Part shown: in pieces, positions 10,359 through 20,438 of the stretch
How positions within the stretch are numbered: position 1 is the stretch's first letter
Layout of the letters: every line of letters begins with the position of its first letter
Assembly: GCF_023487995.1 (NCBI RefSeq)
Contig: NZ_JAMFKN010000006.1
Location: 218,255 to 282,254 of the forward strand
Length of the DNA stretch: 64,000 nt
Direction: 5' to 3'
DNA from: Thermohalobaculum sediminis
Lineage (GTDB): Bacteria; Pseudomonadota; Alphaproteobacteria; Rhodobacterales; Rhodobacteraceae
Made by a program: the position numbers and the translations under genes
Notes under the pieces: model-generated
The model's input: the letters and a program-made list of their open reading frames with translations, nothing else
Database searches by the model: none
What the model was told of the DNA's origin: nothing

Positions 10359-10734
10359 CGATCATGCGTTCTTCGCGGTCGTGCCGCAACAAGGAATACA
10401 ATCAGAGATTGTATTGAATAGCATATGAAATACCGCATAGGTTGATCTTGACCCGAGAGCGTGGCAGAGAAACCGGTGCTGGCAGACGAATGCGGACCAG
10501 TCGCAGTATGCCCGAGGGTGCTGCCAGACAAGCGCGAACCAGTCTCCGGAAGGACAGTGCCGCTTCCCCTCATGCCGTGAGAAGGTCGTGACAGTCAGCG
10601 AGGGCGGCGGCATGGTTGGGCCTGCCGCCGATTCCATCCTGATCCGCACCTGTTCTCGGCGGAGAAACCCCGGATACTATGGCGCCGCCGATGTCTTGGT
10701 TTCTCCCGAGACCGCGGAAGAAGGGTGTTGGGTG
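10359..10734. other. Gene-poor interval with IS-end debris
   Basis: This 376-base stretch holds no gene I can support. It contains two tandem copies of an IS6-type right-end sequence (listed separately) and an AT-richer segment around 10390-10440. Confidence 0.5.
10475..10544. repeat. Two tandem solo ends of the local IS6-type element
   Basis: Two direct copies of about 28 bases (10475-10502 and 10517-10544) begin GGTGCTG and contain CAGACgAaTGCG followed by ACCAGTC. The same sequence marks the right end of the IS6 copies at 63303 and 63924. No transposase lies between them. Confidence 0.6.
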
Positions 10735-11088
10735 ATGAAGAGATTGCTCGCGATTTCACTCCTGCTTCTGGCGTCGTGCGCGACTGAAGAGGCATACCGG
10801 GCGGAGGTGGCAAGCTGGCTCGGCAAGCCGGAGACCGCGCTGGTGTCCGCCTGGGGCGCGCCTGATCTGGTTTACGACACTGAAAGTGGTCAGAGGGTGC
10901 TGACCTATAAATCACGAATGCAATTCACGACGACGACAGCGCCCTATGTTGGCGTCACGGATCACGGTGGCGTCGTCTATGCCCCCGGCAGCCCAATCCT
11001 TCGGGACCTGCAATGCACGACGAATTTCACCATCGATGGTGGCGTGGTGGTCGATTGGTCGTTCAGAGGGAATGATTGTCGGATATAG
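10735..11088 (+). CDS. Small outer-membrane-type lipoprotein
   Basis: The 117-residue product begins MKRLLAISLLLLASCATEE, a classic lipoprotein signal with a LASC lipobox and Cys at position 15. The mature part contains WLGKPETALVSAWGAPDLVYDTESGQ, like small bacterial lipoproteins of the SmpA/OmlA-related type in which WGAP marks a turn. The ATG at 10735 is chosen because it starts the signal peptide. An IS6 relic follows immediately in the opposite orientation. Function unknown. Confidence 0.75.
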   Translation: MKRLLAISLLLLASCATEEAYRAEVASWLGKPETALVSAWGAPDLVYDTESGQRVLTYKSRMQFTTTTAPYVGVTDHGGVVYAPGSPILRDLQCTTNFTIDGGVVVDWSFRGNDCRI

Positions 11089-11143
11089 GCCTGCGCCCGG
11101 GTTGTCGTGCACTGCAGGGTGATCGGAAACATTGAGACTGGCC

Positions 11144-11540
11144 AGTGACGACGGCCTCGAGAACCTCGCCTTCGTGATCGACGGCCCGCCACAGGTAGTG
11201 GCGCTCGCCGTTGACCTGCACGAATATCTCAACGAGGTGCCATCGCCAGGTCGAGAAGGCGCGCAACTTGTCGATGCGCTTGCGACGGATCTCGGCGGCA
11301 AACATCGGCCCGAACCGGTGCCACCAGAACCGCACGGTCTTGTGGCTCGCATCGATCCCGCGCTCGTGGAGGAGGTTCTCGACGTTGCGGAGCGAGAGCG
11401 GGAAGCGGATGTAAAGCGTCAGCGCGAGGAAGATGATCTCGGGGCTCGTCTGGAAGTACCGGAAGGGGCTGCGTCCGCTCATGCCGCGAGGGTTAGGAAG
11501 CGGCTGACCCGCCTCAAGCCAAGTTCCTTTGACAGTGCCA
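11144..11540 (-). pseudogene. IS6-family transposase relic (copy 2), 3' truncated
   Basis: The minus strand encodes the N-terminal two-thirds of an IS6 transposase in one frame: FRYFQTSPEIIFLALTLYIR, LSLRNVENLLHERGID, VRFWWHRFGPMFAAEIRRK and LWRAVDHEGEVLEAVVT, with the first two DDE-domain blocks. It stops matching after VVT and runs into the lipoprotein 3' region. The left terminal repeat (GGCACTGTCAAAGGAAC on the minus strand) is at about 11524-11540. Confidence 0.8.
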
Positions 11541-11563
11541 GATGACGGTCGCGGCGAGTCTGA

Positions 11564-11668
11564 TTTCACGGCCGAGGGAGCGATGCCGAACCGGGTCGCC
11601 GTCGCCCTGGGGCTGTGGCCCGCGTCGATCGCATCCACGACCACGTCCTTCGACATTGCCGGCATCGG
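11564..11668 (-). pseudogene. IS630-type transposase N-terminal helix-turn-helix relic
   Basis: In the frame upstream of the IS6 relic, minus-strand codons read MSKDVVVDAIDAGHSPRATA then TRFGIAPSAVKS, matching the N-terminal helix-turn-helix of IS630/Tc1-mariner transposases (VVxAIxxGxSxRxxAxRFGIxxSxV). Only about 35 codons remain. The IS6 element apparently inserted into or next to it. Confidence 0.55.
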
Positions 11669-11819
11669 GTCGCACAAGCTGAGCGGGCCCTCTGCACCCG
11701 TCAACGGCAGCATCTTCACACACGCTTGCAGTCCTCCCCGCAACATCGGGGCCGTCGTTGACTCGCCTCGTGACGACTGTCACGCTCGGATTTCCCTCGC
11801 GTTCGATGGGGAGGTCGGG

Positions 11820-14800
11820 ATGCTCGGGGCGGAGGACCGCTCGAAAGAGGGCCTCGAGGTTCTCGACATCGGCGTCGGGATCTTTGATCGCGACCTGAAA
11901 TTCTCGTATTGCAATCCGGCCTTTCGCAGGCTCCGCCGGTATCCCGAGTCTCTCTGCCGGGATGGCGTCGGGCTCGACGCCCTGCTCCGCTACAATGCCG
12001 AGCGCGGCGATTTCGGGCCGGGGGACATCGAGGCTCAGGTCGCCGAGCGGATCGCCGAGATCGGCACGGCGGCGGAGCGCGAGCTCGAGCGCGAGATGGC
12101 TGACGGCCAGATCCTGCTTATCCGCTATCGCCGGACCTCGTCGGGCGGCCTGATGGTGACCTTCGAGGATCGGACGGCCGAGCGCCTAGCCGAGCGGGCG
12201 CTGCGCGCGAGCGAGGAGCGCCATGCACTGGTGACCCGTGCGACGTCCGACGGCATCTATGACTGGAACGTCGCCGACGATGTGCTCTACGTCTCGGAAA
12301 ACCTCACCGGGCTGCTGAACCTCGATCTGGCTCGGCAATCGTCGCGGCTCTGGGCCGAGCAGATCCACCCCGAGGACTACGACGCCTATTTCGAGGCGCT
12401 GGTCGCACATTTCAAAGGCCGGACCGATGCCGTCGAGTGCGATTATCGGCTGCGCGCCCGCGGCGGGGGCTATCGCTGGGTGCACGACCGCGGCGTCGGC
12501 GTGCGGGGCGCGGACGGGCGTGTCACCCGCCTCGTCGGAGCGATCCGCGACATCACCGAGATACGCGAGGCGCGCGCCGCGATCGACCGGGTGGAGGGGC
12601 GCCTCGCCGGCGCGATGAGTACCATCGCCGACGGCATCCTGCTGGTCGACGCCGAAAACCGGATCGAGCTATTCAACGACCGTTATGTCGAGATCTTCTC
12701 CGCGGCCGCCGGGGGCGCGGACCTCTCGGACCTCGTGGTCAGGGGCCGGGACTTTTTCGAGATGATCCGGGGCGGCTACGAGATGGGCATGTTCAAGCCG
12801 CATCCCGAAGGCGCCGACGGATGGATCGCCGCGCGTCGCGAGGCTTGGGAGAAGCCGCGCGCGAACTGGGAGCTCGAGCTCTCGAACGGCACTTGGATCC
12901 TGCTCAACGAGCGGCGGATGCGCGACGGCGGGCGCATCTCGGTCTACAGCGACATCACCGCCCTGAAGCGCCGCGAGGCCGAGGCACAGGCGGCGCGCGA
13001 GCGCTTCGAGGAGGCGATCGAGGCGATCTCGTCGGGCTTCGCGCTGTGGGACGCCGACGACCGCCTCGTGATCAGCAACACGCGGTATCGCGAGTTCTTC
13101 ATCGATCTCGCCGACATGGTGAGGCCGGGGGCGGCGTTCGATGAGATCATCCGCGTCGGCATCGAGCGCGGCTACTTCCCGCTCGCCACGAGCGATGTCG
13201 ACGCCTACCTGGCGGGGATCGCCGAGAAGCGGTTGCAGGCCAGCGGCGAGCCGCGCGAGCAGTTCATCGGGGGCAAGTGGCTTCAGATCACCGACCACCG
13301 AACCGGCGAGGGCGGCATCGTCTCGATCTATACCGACGTCACCGAGCTCAAGACACGCCAGATCGAGTTCGAGAAGCAGTCGGCGATCCTTGAGCTGACA
13401 CTCGAGAACATGGTCCAGGGTATCACGCTGGTTGACCGGGAGCTGCGGACGATCGCGCTGAACCAGAAGTTCCTCGAGTTGATGGAGTTCCCGCCGGAGC
13501 AGTTCCGCCGCGGCTTCACCATGGAGCAGGCGTTCCGCTTCAACGCCGAGCGCGGCGAATACGGCCCCGGCGACATTGACCAGCAGGTCCGCCAGCGGCT
13601 TGCGCTGGCTGCGGAATTCCAGCCTCACAAGTTCGAGCGCATTCGCCCGGACGGCAAGGTGATCGAGATCGTCGGCAATCCGATCGAGGGCGGCGGCTTC
13701 GTCTCTACCTACACCGACATCACCGAGCGAAAACGCGCCTATCAGGCGCTGACAGCCGCTCTGGCCGAGTTCAACGCAGTCCTCGACAGCATCGATTACG
13801 GCGTCCTTTTCATGGGACCCGACCTGCGCGCCCGCATCGTCAACCGCGCCTTCGGGCGGATCTGGAACATCCCGCAGGATTATATCGACCAGCACCCGAC
13901 AATCCAGGAGCTGATCGAGTACAACCGTGGCACAGGTGTCTATGCGGTCGCGCCCGAGAACTGGGACCGCTGGGTCGCCGAGCGGGTGCGGGCGATCAGC
14001 GCGGGCGACATCGCGCCCGGCGAGTTCATCCGCGGCGACGGCAAGGTTCTGAGATACCAGTGCGTCGCGCTGCCCGATGGCGGGCGCATGCTGACCTATT
14101 TCGACATCACCGAGCTGAAGCAGCGCGAAGCCGAGATCGCCGGCGCCCGCGACGCGGCGGAGACGGCGCTGGCCGACTTGCAGAGGGCGCAGGAGCGGCT
14201 GATCCAGTCCGAGAAGATGGCCAGCCTCGGCCAGCTCACCGCCGGGATCGCGCACGAGATCAAGAACCCGCTCAACTTCGTCAACAACTTTGCCAGGCTG
14301 TCGGGCGACATGCTCGGTGAGCTGCAGGAGCTCTTGGAAGCCCCGATCGCCGCGCTGCCGGAGGACGACCGCGACGAGGTCGAGGACCTGCTCGGGACCG
14401 TCCGCGGCAATCTCGACAAGATCAACGAGCACGGCCGGCGGGCCGATGCGATCGTCAGGAACATGCTGCTGCATTCGCGCGAGGGCCCGAGCAAGGCGCA
14501 GAGGGTCGCGCTGAACCCGCTGGTGCAGGAGGCTCTGAACCTCGCCTATCACGGCGCGCGGGCAGAGGATCCAGGCTTCAACATCGATATGAGCACCTCG
14601 ATCGACCCCGCTGTCGGAGAGGTCGAGTGCCACCCCCAGGACCTGATGCGCGTCTTCCTGAACCTCGTCAGCAACGGGATCTACGCCGCCAGCAAGCGGC
14701 GCGCGGCCGAGGGCGGCGGCTTTTCGCCGGCGATCTCGCTGGCCACCCGTGCAATTGGCGAGAGGGTGGAGGTCGAGATCCGCGACAATGGCGCCGGCAT

Positions 14801-15002
14801 CCCGCCGGAGCTTCGGGAGAAGATCTTCCTGCCGTTCTTCACCACCAAGCCGGCGGGCGAGGGCACGGGCCTTGGGCTTTCGCTCAGCTATGATATCGTG
14901 GTGAAGCAGCATGGAGGCACACTGACGGTCGAGAGCGCGCCGGGAGAGCACACGAGCTTCGTCGTCTCGGTGCCGGTGCGCGCAGCGGGAGCGGGGCCAT
15001 GA
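11820..15002 (+). CDS. Multi-PAS sensor histidine kinase
   Basis: The 1060-residue kinase has no obvious membrane segment. It carries about six PAS domains, with segments starting near residues 15, 142, 267, 401, 530 and 658 (repeated motifs such as [18 protein letters not shown] and [16 protein letters not shown]). A coiled-coil linker (about 770-805), an HKA domain with the phospho-accepting His812 in [10 protein letters not shown], and an HATPase domain with N-box [18 protein letters not shown] and GEGTGLGLS complete it. The ATG at 11820 follows GGGGAGG; 97 in-frame codons upstream are IS relic DNA and are excluded. The stop overlaps the next gene by ATGA, so the two are translationally coupled and likely partners. 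The signal is unknown. Confidence 0.9.
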   Translation: MLGAEDRSKEGLEVLDIGVGIFDRDLKFSYCNPAFRRLRRYPESLCRDGVGLDALLRYNAERGDFGPGDIEAQVAERIAEIGTAAERELEREMADGQILLIRYRRTSSGGLMVTFEDRTAERLAERALRASEERHALVTRATSDGIYDWNVADDVLYVSENLTGLLNLDLARQSSRLWAEQIHPEDYDAYFEALVAHFKGRTDAVECDYRLRARGGGYRWVHDRGVGVRGADGRVTRLVGAIRDITEIREARAAIDRVEGRLAGAMSTIADGILLVDAENRIELFNDRYVEIFSAAAGGADLSDLVVRGRDFFEMIRGGYEMGMFKPHPEGADGWIAARREAWEKPRANWELELSNGTWILLNERRMRDGGRISVYSDITALKRREAEAQAARERFEEAIEAISSGFALWDADDRLVISNTRYREFFIDLADMVRPGAAFDEIIRVGIERGYFPLATSDVDAYLAGIAEKRLQASGEPREQFIGGKWLQITDHRTGEGGIVSIYTDVTELKTRQIEFEKQSAILELTLENMVQGITLVDRELRTIALNQKFLELMEFPPEQFRRGFTMEQAFRFNAERGEYGPGDIDQQVRQRLALAAEFQPHKFERIRPDGKVIEIVGNPIEGGGFVSTYTDITERKRAYQALTAALAEFNAVLDSIDYGVLFMGPDLRARIVNRAFGRIWNIPQDYIDQHPTIQELIEYNRGTGVYAVAPENWDRWVAERVRAISAGDIAPGEFIRGDGKVLRYQCVALPDGGRMLTYFDITELKQREAEIAGARDAAETALADLQRAQERLIQSEKMASLGQLTAGIAHEIKNPLNFVNNFARLSGDMLGELQELLEAPIAALPEDDRDEVEDLLGTVRGNLDKINEHGRRADAIVRNMLLHSREGPSKAQRVALNPLVQEALNLAYHGARAEDPGFNIDMSTSIDPAVGEVECHPQDLMRVFLNLVSNGIYAASKRRAAEGGGFSPAISLATRAIGERVEVEIRDNGAGIPPELREKIFLPFFTTKPAGEGTGLGLSLSYDIVVKQHGGTLTVESAPGEHTSFVVSVPVRAAGAGP

Positions 15003-16270
15003 CCGAGCGCATGATGGCGGCGCCGCTGATCCTCGTCGTCGACGACGAGCCGGATGTCGAGGCGCTGATCACCCAGAACTTCCGCCGCAAGATGCGCAAG
15101 GGCGAGATCGGGTTTGTCTTCGCTCGCGACGGGCAGCACGCGCTCGAGGTGCTGAAGCAGAACCCGGCCGTCGAGATCGTGCTCTCGGACATCAACATGC
15201 CGAGGATGGACGGGTTGACGCTGCTCGATCGCCTGAACGATATCGAGCGCGACCTCAAGACCGTCATGGTCTCGGCCTACGGTGACATGGGCAATATCCG
15301 CACGGCCATGAACCGCGGCGCCTTCGACTTCGTCACCAAGCCGATCGAGTTCGACGACCTCGAGCGCACCATCGCCAAGACCCTGCAGCACCTGACGCTG
15401 TTCCGTCAGCTCCGCGAGGCGCGCGACGAGGCCGAACGTGTCCGCGCCACCCTGTCACGCTATTTCTCGCCGACGGTGGTCGAGGCGCTGTCCTGCGACC
15501 CGGAGGCCATCGAGCCGAGCGGCGAGCGCCGCGCCGCCACCTTCCTGTTCACCGATCTCGCGAACTTCACGCCGCTGGTCGAAACCTCGCGATCCGACCT
15601 AGTCGTCACCATCCTCAACGAGTATCTCGAAGGCATGACCAACACGATCTTCGAGCACGGCGGGACCGTCATGAAGATCGTCGGCGACGCTGTCCAAGCG
15701 ATCTTCGGCGCGCCGGTCGAGGACCCCGTGCATGCCCGCCACGCGGTCAAGTGCGCGCTGGCGCTCGACGCGTTCTCGCAGGGCTTCCGCGAGACGATGC
15801 GGCAGCAGGGCGTCGAGCTTGGCGCGACCCGCATCGGCGTGAACTCGGGCGATGCGATCATCGGCAACTTCGGCGGCAGCCGCTATTTCGACTATACGGC
15901 CTATGGCGACGCGGTGAACGTCGCGGCGCGGCTCGAGCAGGCGAACAAGGTGGTCGGCACCCGCATCTGCGTCGGCGAGAGCACGGTGGCGCAGATCCCG
16001 GACTTCTCGGGGCGGCCGATCGGCACGGTGCTTCTCAAGGGCAAGACGCAAGCGATCCGCTGCCACGAGCCGCTACCCGTCGAGCGCGCCGGCTCCCCGG
16101 CCGTCGATCACTACCGCAAGGCCTTCGCGCTGCTCGAGGGAGGCGACCCGGACGCCAAGCGGGCCTTCGCGTCGGTGGTCGGCCAGTTCGACGAGGACGC
16201 CCTGTCGAGCTTCCACCTCGGACGCCTTCTCGCCGGAGCGACCGGTGTCGCAATCGAGGCCGCCGAGTAG
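14999..16270 (+). CDS. Response regulator with class III adenylate/guanylate cyclase output domain
   Basis: The 423-residue protein has an N-terminal receiver domain (about residues 9-125) with the acidic pocket VVDDE and the phosphorylatable Asp64 in LSDINMPRMDG. A short helix with SRYFSP leads into a class III nucleotidyl cyclase domain (about 175-345). Metal-binding Asp186 (FTDLANFT) and Asp230 (KIVGDAV) are present, as are the substrate-contact Lys226 and the Asp in YTAYGDAVNVAARLE, so catalysis (ATP to cAMP most likely) is plausible. A helical tail (about 360-420) follows. Phosphorylation by the upstream PAS kinase probably controls cyclic nucleotide synthesis. Confidence 0.9.
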   Translation: MTERMMAAPLILVVDDEPDVEALITQNFRRKMRKGEIGFVFARDGQHALEVLKQNPAVEIVLSDINMPRMDGLTLLDRLNDIERDLKTVMVSAYGDMGNIRTAMNRGAFDFVTKPIEFDDLERTIAKTLQHLTLFRQLREARDEAERVRATLSRYFSPTVVEALSCDPEAIEPSGERRAATFLFTDLANFTPLVETSRSDLVVTILNEYLEGMTNTIFEHGGTVMKIVGDAVQAIFGAPVEDPVHARHAVKCALALDAFSQGFRETMRQQGVELGATRIGVNSGDAIIGNFGGSRYFDYTAYGDAVNVAARLEQANKVVGTRICVGESTVAQIPDFSGRPIGTVLLKGKTQAIRCHEPLPVERAGSPAVDHYRKAFALLEGGDPDAKRAFASVVGQFDEDALSSFHLGRLLAGATGVAIEAAE

Positions 16271-16336
16271 CGCGACCGCGGGTAAGGCGTCGAGGCGCTC
16301 AGCCCGAGCCGCGCGCGATGCCTTTCGCGCATCGGC

Positions 16337-17323
16337 TCAGGGCAGGGTGCCGCCCAGCTCGTCGGCGATATGCGCCTCGATGATCTCGCGGAACGACGTT
16401 TCCGCCCGGAAGCCGAAGTCGAGCGCCCGCCGAGGCAGGAAGTCACTAGGCCAGCCGGCGACGATGCGGCTGATCAGCGGGTCGGGCTCGCGGCGGATCA
16501 GGCGCATCACCTGCGGCCCCGCCACCTCGCGCAATGCCGCAAGCTCGTCGCCGACGGTGGCGGATAGCCCCGGCATGTTCAGCACGCGCCTGTGCCCCAG
16601 CGGCGCGAGGTCGATGGAGCCAGCATGTTCGAGGAAGCCCATGGCCGAGCGCGGGCCGGCGAACCAGTGGCGCACATCCTCGCCCACCGGCAGGATCGCC
16701 TCCCTGCCGGCCAGCGGCTCGCGCAGAATGTTGGAGAAGAAGCCCGATGCGGCCTTGTTCGGCGCGCCGGGGCGGATGCAGATCGTCGGCAGCCGCAGGC
16801 CGATCCCGTCGACGATCCCGCGGCGGGTATAGTCCTCGAGCAACAGCTCGCACATCGCCTTCTGCGTGCCATAGCTGGTCTGCGGCGTGCAGAAGTAGCT
16901 GTCCCCGATCCGCTCCGGGAACGGCGCGCCGAACACCGCGAGCGAGGAGGTGAAGACCAGCCGGGGCCGGTAGGGCGCCTCGCGCCCCACGGCGCGGATC
17001 GCATCGAGCAGGAAGCGCGTGGCATCGAGATTGACCCGGTAACCCTTGTCGAAATCTTGCTCCGCCTCGCCCGAGACCACGGCGGCGAGGTGATAGATCA
17101 CGTCCGCGCGCCGCGCGGCCAACGTCCGGCTCACCTGCGGGTCCGCGAAATCGGCGGCGAAGGCATCGACCTGCCCGCGGAAGCCCGCTGGCACAGCTGG
17201 CTCGAAGATGTCCGTAAGCGTCATGCCCGCGATGTGGCGGCCGCCAAGCGCGCCCGTCACGGCGAGCCGTTCGGCGAGCTTGCGCCCAAGCATTCCGGCC
17301 GCGCCAATGATCATGACATGCAT
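16337..17323 (-). CDS. denD: NAD-dependent epimerase/dehydratase family protein, D-erythronate dehydrogenase-like (DenD)
   Basis: The 328-residue extended SDR starts with the Rossmann motif IIGAAGMLGRKLA and has the Tyr-Lys pair in SYGTQKAMCELL. The PFPERIGDSYFCTPQTSYGTQ region and the NMPGLSATVGDELAAL segment match proteins annotated as DenD, which oxidise D-erythronate to 3-keto-D-erythronate with NAD. The partner kinase and isomerase genes of the erythronate pathway are not adjacent, so the true substrate could be another sugar acid. It is the last gene of the kdgD-gci-gli-denD operon, 117 bases after gli, with an AGGAG ribosome binding site. Confidence 0.7.
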   Translation of the reverse strand: MHVMIIGAAGMLGRKLAERLAVTGALGGRHIAGMTLTDIFEPAVPAGFRGQVDAFAADFADPQVSRTLAARRADVIYHLAAVVSGEAEQDFDKGYRVNLDATRFLLDAIRAVGREAPYRPRLVFTSSLAVFGAPFPERIGDSYFCTPQTSYGTQKAMCELLLEDYTRRGIVDGIGLRLPTICIRPGAPNKAASGFFSNILREPLAGREAILPVGEDVRHWFAGPRSAMGFLEHAGSIDLAPLGHRRVLNMPGLSATVGDELAALREVAGPQVMRLIRREPDPLISRIVAGWPSDFLPRRALDFGFRAETSFREIIEAHIADELGGTLP

Positions 17324-17440
17324 CGGGATTTCTCCTGCGGCGGGCGGGGGTCGCGCCCGCGACGTGCCGCGAGATTGCGGCGCCCTTGGCGTGAACGCAA
17401 CTCCGCATCCCGTGCCAGTGACTCCGCCGGGTGGGCCGGT

Positions 17441-18295
17441 TCAGAAGCCGTAGAGCTCCACCGGGTTCTCGACGAGCACGAGCTGTCGCGCAGCCTCGTC
17501 CGGAAGCCAGCCCAGCACGGTGTCGAGAAGGGCTGCGTCATCGGGGTAATCCTCGGTCCGCTGGGCGAGGTTGTGCGGGAAATTGGTGCCCCAGACGATG
17601 CGCTCGGTCGCATGAGCGGCGATCGCGCGCGACAGAGCCGCGGTGTCGACAAATTCGGGCCCGCCGGTGCGCGAGGACTCGTAGCAGCCCGCGAACTTGA
17701 ACCAGCAATTGCCGCCGTCGATCAGGCGCTTGACCAGCGCGACCTCGGGGCCGTCGGGCTCGGCGCCCCGGAAGAACTTGCCGTGATGGTCCAGCACCCA
17801 GCGCGCGCGAAGGCGCGAGAGGCGCCCGAAATGCTGCGCGATGTCCGAGCCGTCGAACTGCACCGCCAGCATCCATCCCGCCGCGGCCGCGCGGGCATCG
17901 ACCTCCTCCAGCGCATCGAGGCCCACGGCGCCGCCGGGCAGGTCCATGATGCGCGCGCCGCGGATGCCGGCGGCATGGAGCCGCGCGATCTCGTCATCGG
18001 GTGTGGCGCCGGTGATCACGGCCACGCCGCGCGCAACCTCGCCCATCGCGGCCAGTGCCGCCAGCAGGTTGCCATTGTCGTGCTGGTGCGCGTTGCCCTG
18101 GGTGATCACGACGCGTGCGATCCCCAGCCAGTCCATCACCCGGCGGTATTCCTGGGGCCCCGGCAGGCCCGCCGGCAGCGGCGGGCCGCCCGGCCGCGCA
18201 GGGTAGCCCGGCAGGTAGAGATGCGTCTGCGTGTCCACCGTGCCCTGGGGCAGGGCGGTGCGGGGCTTCGGCCCGGTGTAGCGGCGTTCCAGCAT
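17441..18295 (-). CDS. gli: Amidohydrolase-family lactone isomerase/hydrolase, probable D-galactarolactone isomerase (GLI)
   Basis: The 284-residue TIM-barrel protein belongs to the amidohydrolase-2 / COG3618 family of LigI-like enzymes (VDTQTHLYLPGYP near the N-terminus, WVLDHHGKFF mid-protein, IVWGTNFPHN near the C-terminus). In Agrobacterium a gene of this family next to gci converts galactaro-1,5-lactone to the 1,4-lactone used by Gci. The same neighbourhood here, two bases from gci, supports this role. A related sugar-lactone hydrolase activity is the alternative. Confidence 0.75.
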   Translation of the reverse strand: MLERRYTGPKPRTALPQGTVDTQTHLYLPGYPARPGGPPLPAGLPGPQEYRRVMDWLGIARVVITQGNAHQHDNGNLLAALAAMGEVARGVAVITGATPDDEIARLHAAGIRGARIMDLPGGAVGLDALEEVDARAAAAGWMLAVQFDGSDIAQHFGRLSRLRARWVLDHHGKFFRGAEPDGPEVALVKRLIDGGNCWFKFAGCYESSRTGGPEFVDTAALSRAIAAHATERIVWGTNFPHNLAQRTEDYPDDAALLDTVLGWLPDEAARQLVLVENPVELYGF

Positions 18296-18297
18296 GG

Positions 18298-19431
18298 TCA
18301 GCTCCGGGGCGCGTATTCGGCCAGCGCGTCGCGGTCGATCTCGATGCCGAGGCCGGGGCCGTCGGGAATCGCGACCCAGCCGCGGTCGTGCTCGATCGGG
18401 GCCTTGAGGATCGCCTGCCGGAACGGGTTCGGCGTGCGGTCGAATTCCAGGATCGGGGCGATCGGGTCGCGCCGCGGCGGGTCGGGCAGCAGCGCCGCCA
18501 TGAATTGCAGGCTCGCGGCGATCTGCACCCCGGTGCCCCAGACATGCGGAACCAGCCGCACGCCGTGCAGCGCGGCCATGTCGGCGATGCGGCGCATTTC
18601 GGTGAACCCGCCCGTGCCGCAGAGGTCGGGCTGCGCGATGTCGATGGCGCGGGTCTCGAGCGGCTCCCGGAAGCCGAAGCGGCCGTGCCAGGTCTCGCCT
18701 CCGGCGACGGGGATCGGCTGGCCCGCGCGCACGGCGCGATAGGCGTCGAGCTGCTCGGGGAGCACCGGTTCCTCGAACCAGTCGATGTCAAGCTCGGCCG
18801 CGGCCCGGCCCAGCGTGATCGCCTCGCGCACGTCATAGCCGTGGTTCGCGTCGATCATCAGCCGCGCCTGCGGGCCGATCGCCTCGCGCACGGCACGGAT
18901 GACGGCAAGGTCCGCGGCCACGCCGAAGCCGATCTTGATCTTGACCGCGTGAAAGCCCGCCGCCACATGCGCCGCGCATTCCGCGGCGTTGTCGGACACC
19001 CGGTCGACCCCGTCGCGGCGGAACGACCCGGTCGCATAGGCGCGCACGCGCTCGCGTACCCGTCCGCCCAGAAGGACCGAGACGGGCACGCCGAAATGCC
19101 TGCCCTTGATGTCCCACAGCGCCACGTCGATGCCCGACAGCGCCGTCACCGCGAGCCCGCGCTGCCCCTGGTCACGCAGCAGGTTGTAGAGCTCCTGCCA
19201 CAGGATTTCCGTCTCGAGCGGGTCGCGCCCGATCAGCCGCTCGGCATAGGCGGCGACCACCGCGGCATTGGGACGGGCGGGGCCAAGGCACTCGCCCCAG
19301 CCGGTGGTGCCGTCGTCGCAGGTGATCTCGACCAGCACGTGTTGGCGCCGCGTGAAGCGCATCGAGGCGCTCTCGAAGGCAGTGTCGAGGGCGTGGTCGA
19401 GCAGATGGGTGCGAACCGCTTCGATCTTCAT
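18298..19431 (-). CDS. gci: D-galactarolactone cycloisomerase (enolase superfamily)
   Basis: Gci opens galactaro- (or glucaro-) lactone to 5-keto-4-deoxy-D-glucarate. The 377-residue protein has the enolase-superfamily capping domain and barrel with the KIKIGFG lysine motif, metal ligands in MIDANHGY, DWFEEPV and VAGGETWHG, and the catalytic His in PHVWGTGVQIA. The N-terminus (MKIEAVRTHLLDHALDTAFE) and DQGQRGLAVTALSGIDVALW strongly recall the characterised Agrobacterium enzyme. The ATG at 19431 is preferred over an upstream in-frame codon because it gives this family N-terminus; it lies 7 bases after the kdgD stop. Confidence 0.9.
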   Translation of the reverse strand: MKIEAVRTHLLDHALDTAFESASMRFTRRQHVLVEITCDDGTTGWGECLGPARPNAAVVAAYAERLIGRDPLETEILWQELYNLLRDQGQRGLAVTALSGIDVALWDIKGRHFGVPVSVLLGGRVRERVRAYATGSFRRDGVDRVSDNAAECAAHVAAGFHAVKIKIGFGVAADLAVIRAVREAIGPQARLMIDANHGYDVREAITLGRAAAELDIDWFEEPVLPEQLDAYRAVRAGQPIPVAGGETWHGRFGFREPLETRAIDIAQPDLCGTGGFTEMRRIADMAALHGVRLVPHVWGTGVQIAASLQFMAALLPDPPRRDPIAPILEFDRTPNPFRQAILKAPIEHDRGWVAIPDGPGLGIEIDRDALAEYAPRS

Positions 19432-19438
19432 CGGCGCC

Positions 19439-20389
<951 letters not shown>

Positions 20390-20418
20390 CTAGCGCGGCC
20401 CCCGCGACATGTCAAGAA

Positions 20419-20438
20419 GTCATATGACAAGTTGGTCA
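20419..20438 (-). promoter_or_regulatory. Probable GntR operator upstream of kdgD
   Basis: A perfect 10-base palindrome GTCATATGAC (20419-20428) overlaps a second imperfect inverted repeat TGACAAGTTGGTCA (20425-20438). The site shares CTTGTCATAT (minus strand) with the site before the TRAP operon. It overlaps the stop codon of the gntR gene and lies upstream of kdgD. Confidence 0.6.

Noticed and set aside
12669..14951. A 760-codon minus-strand open frame opposite the PAS kinase
   Set aside because: It is antisense to conserved PAS, HisKA and HATPase sequence and has no recognisable motif.
16271..16336. A possible bidirectional terminator between the cyclase and denD genes
   Set aside because: The stem is irregular and bulged with no T tract on either side, so it is not listed as a feature.
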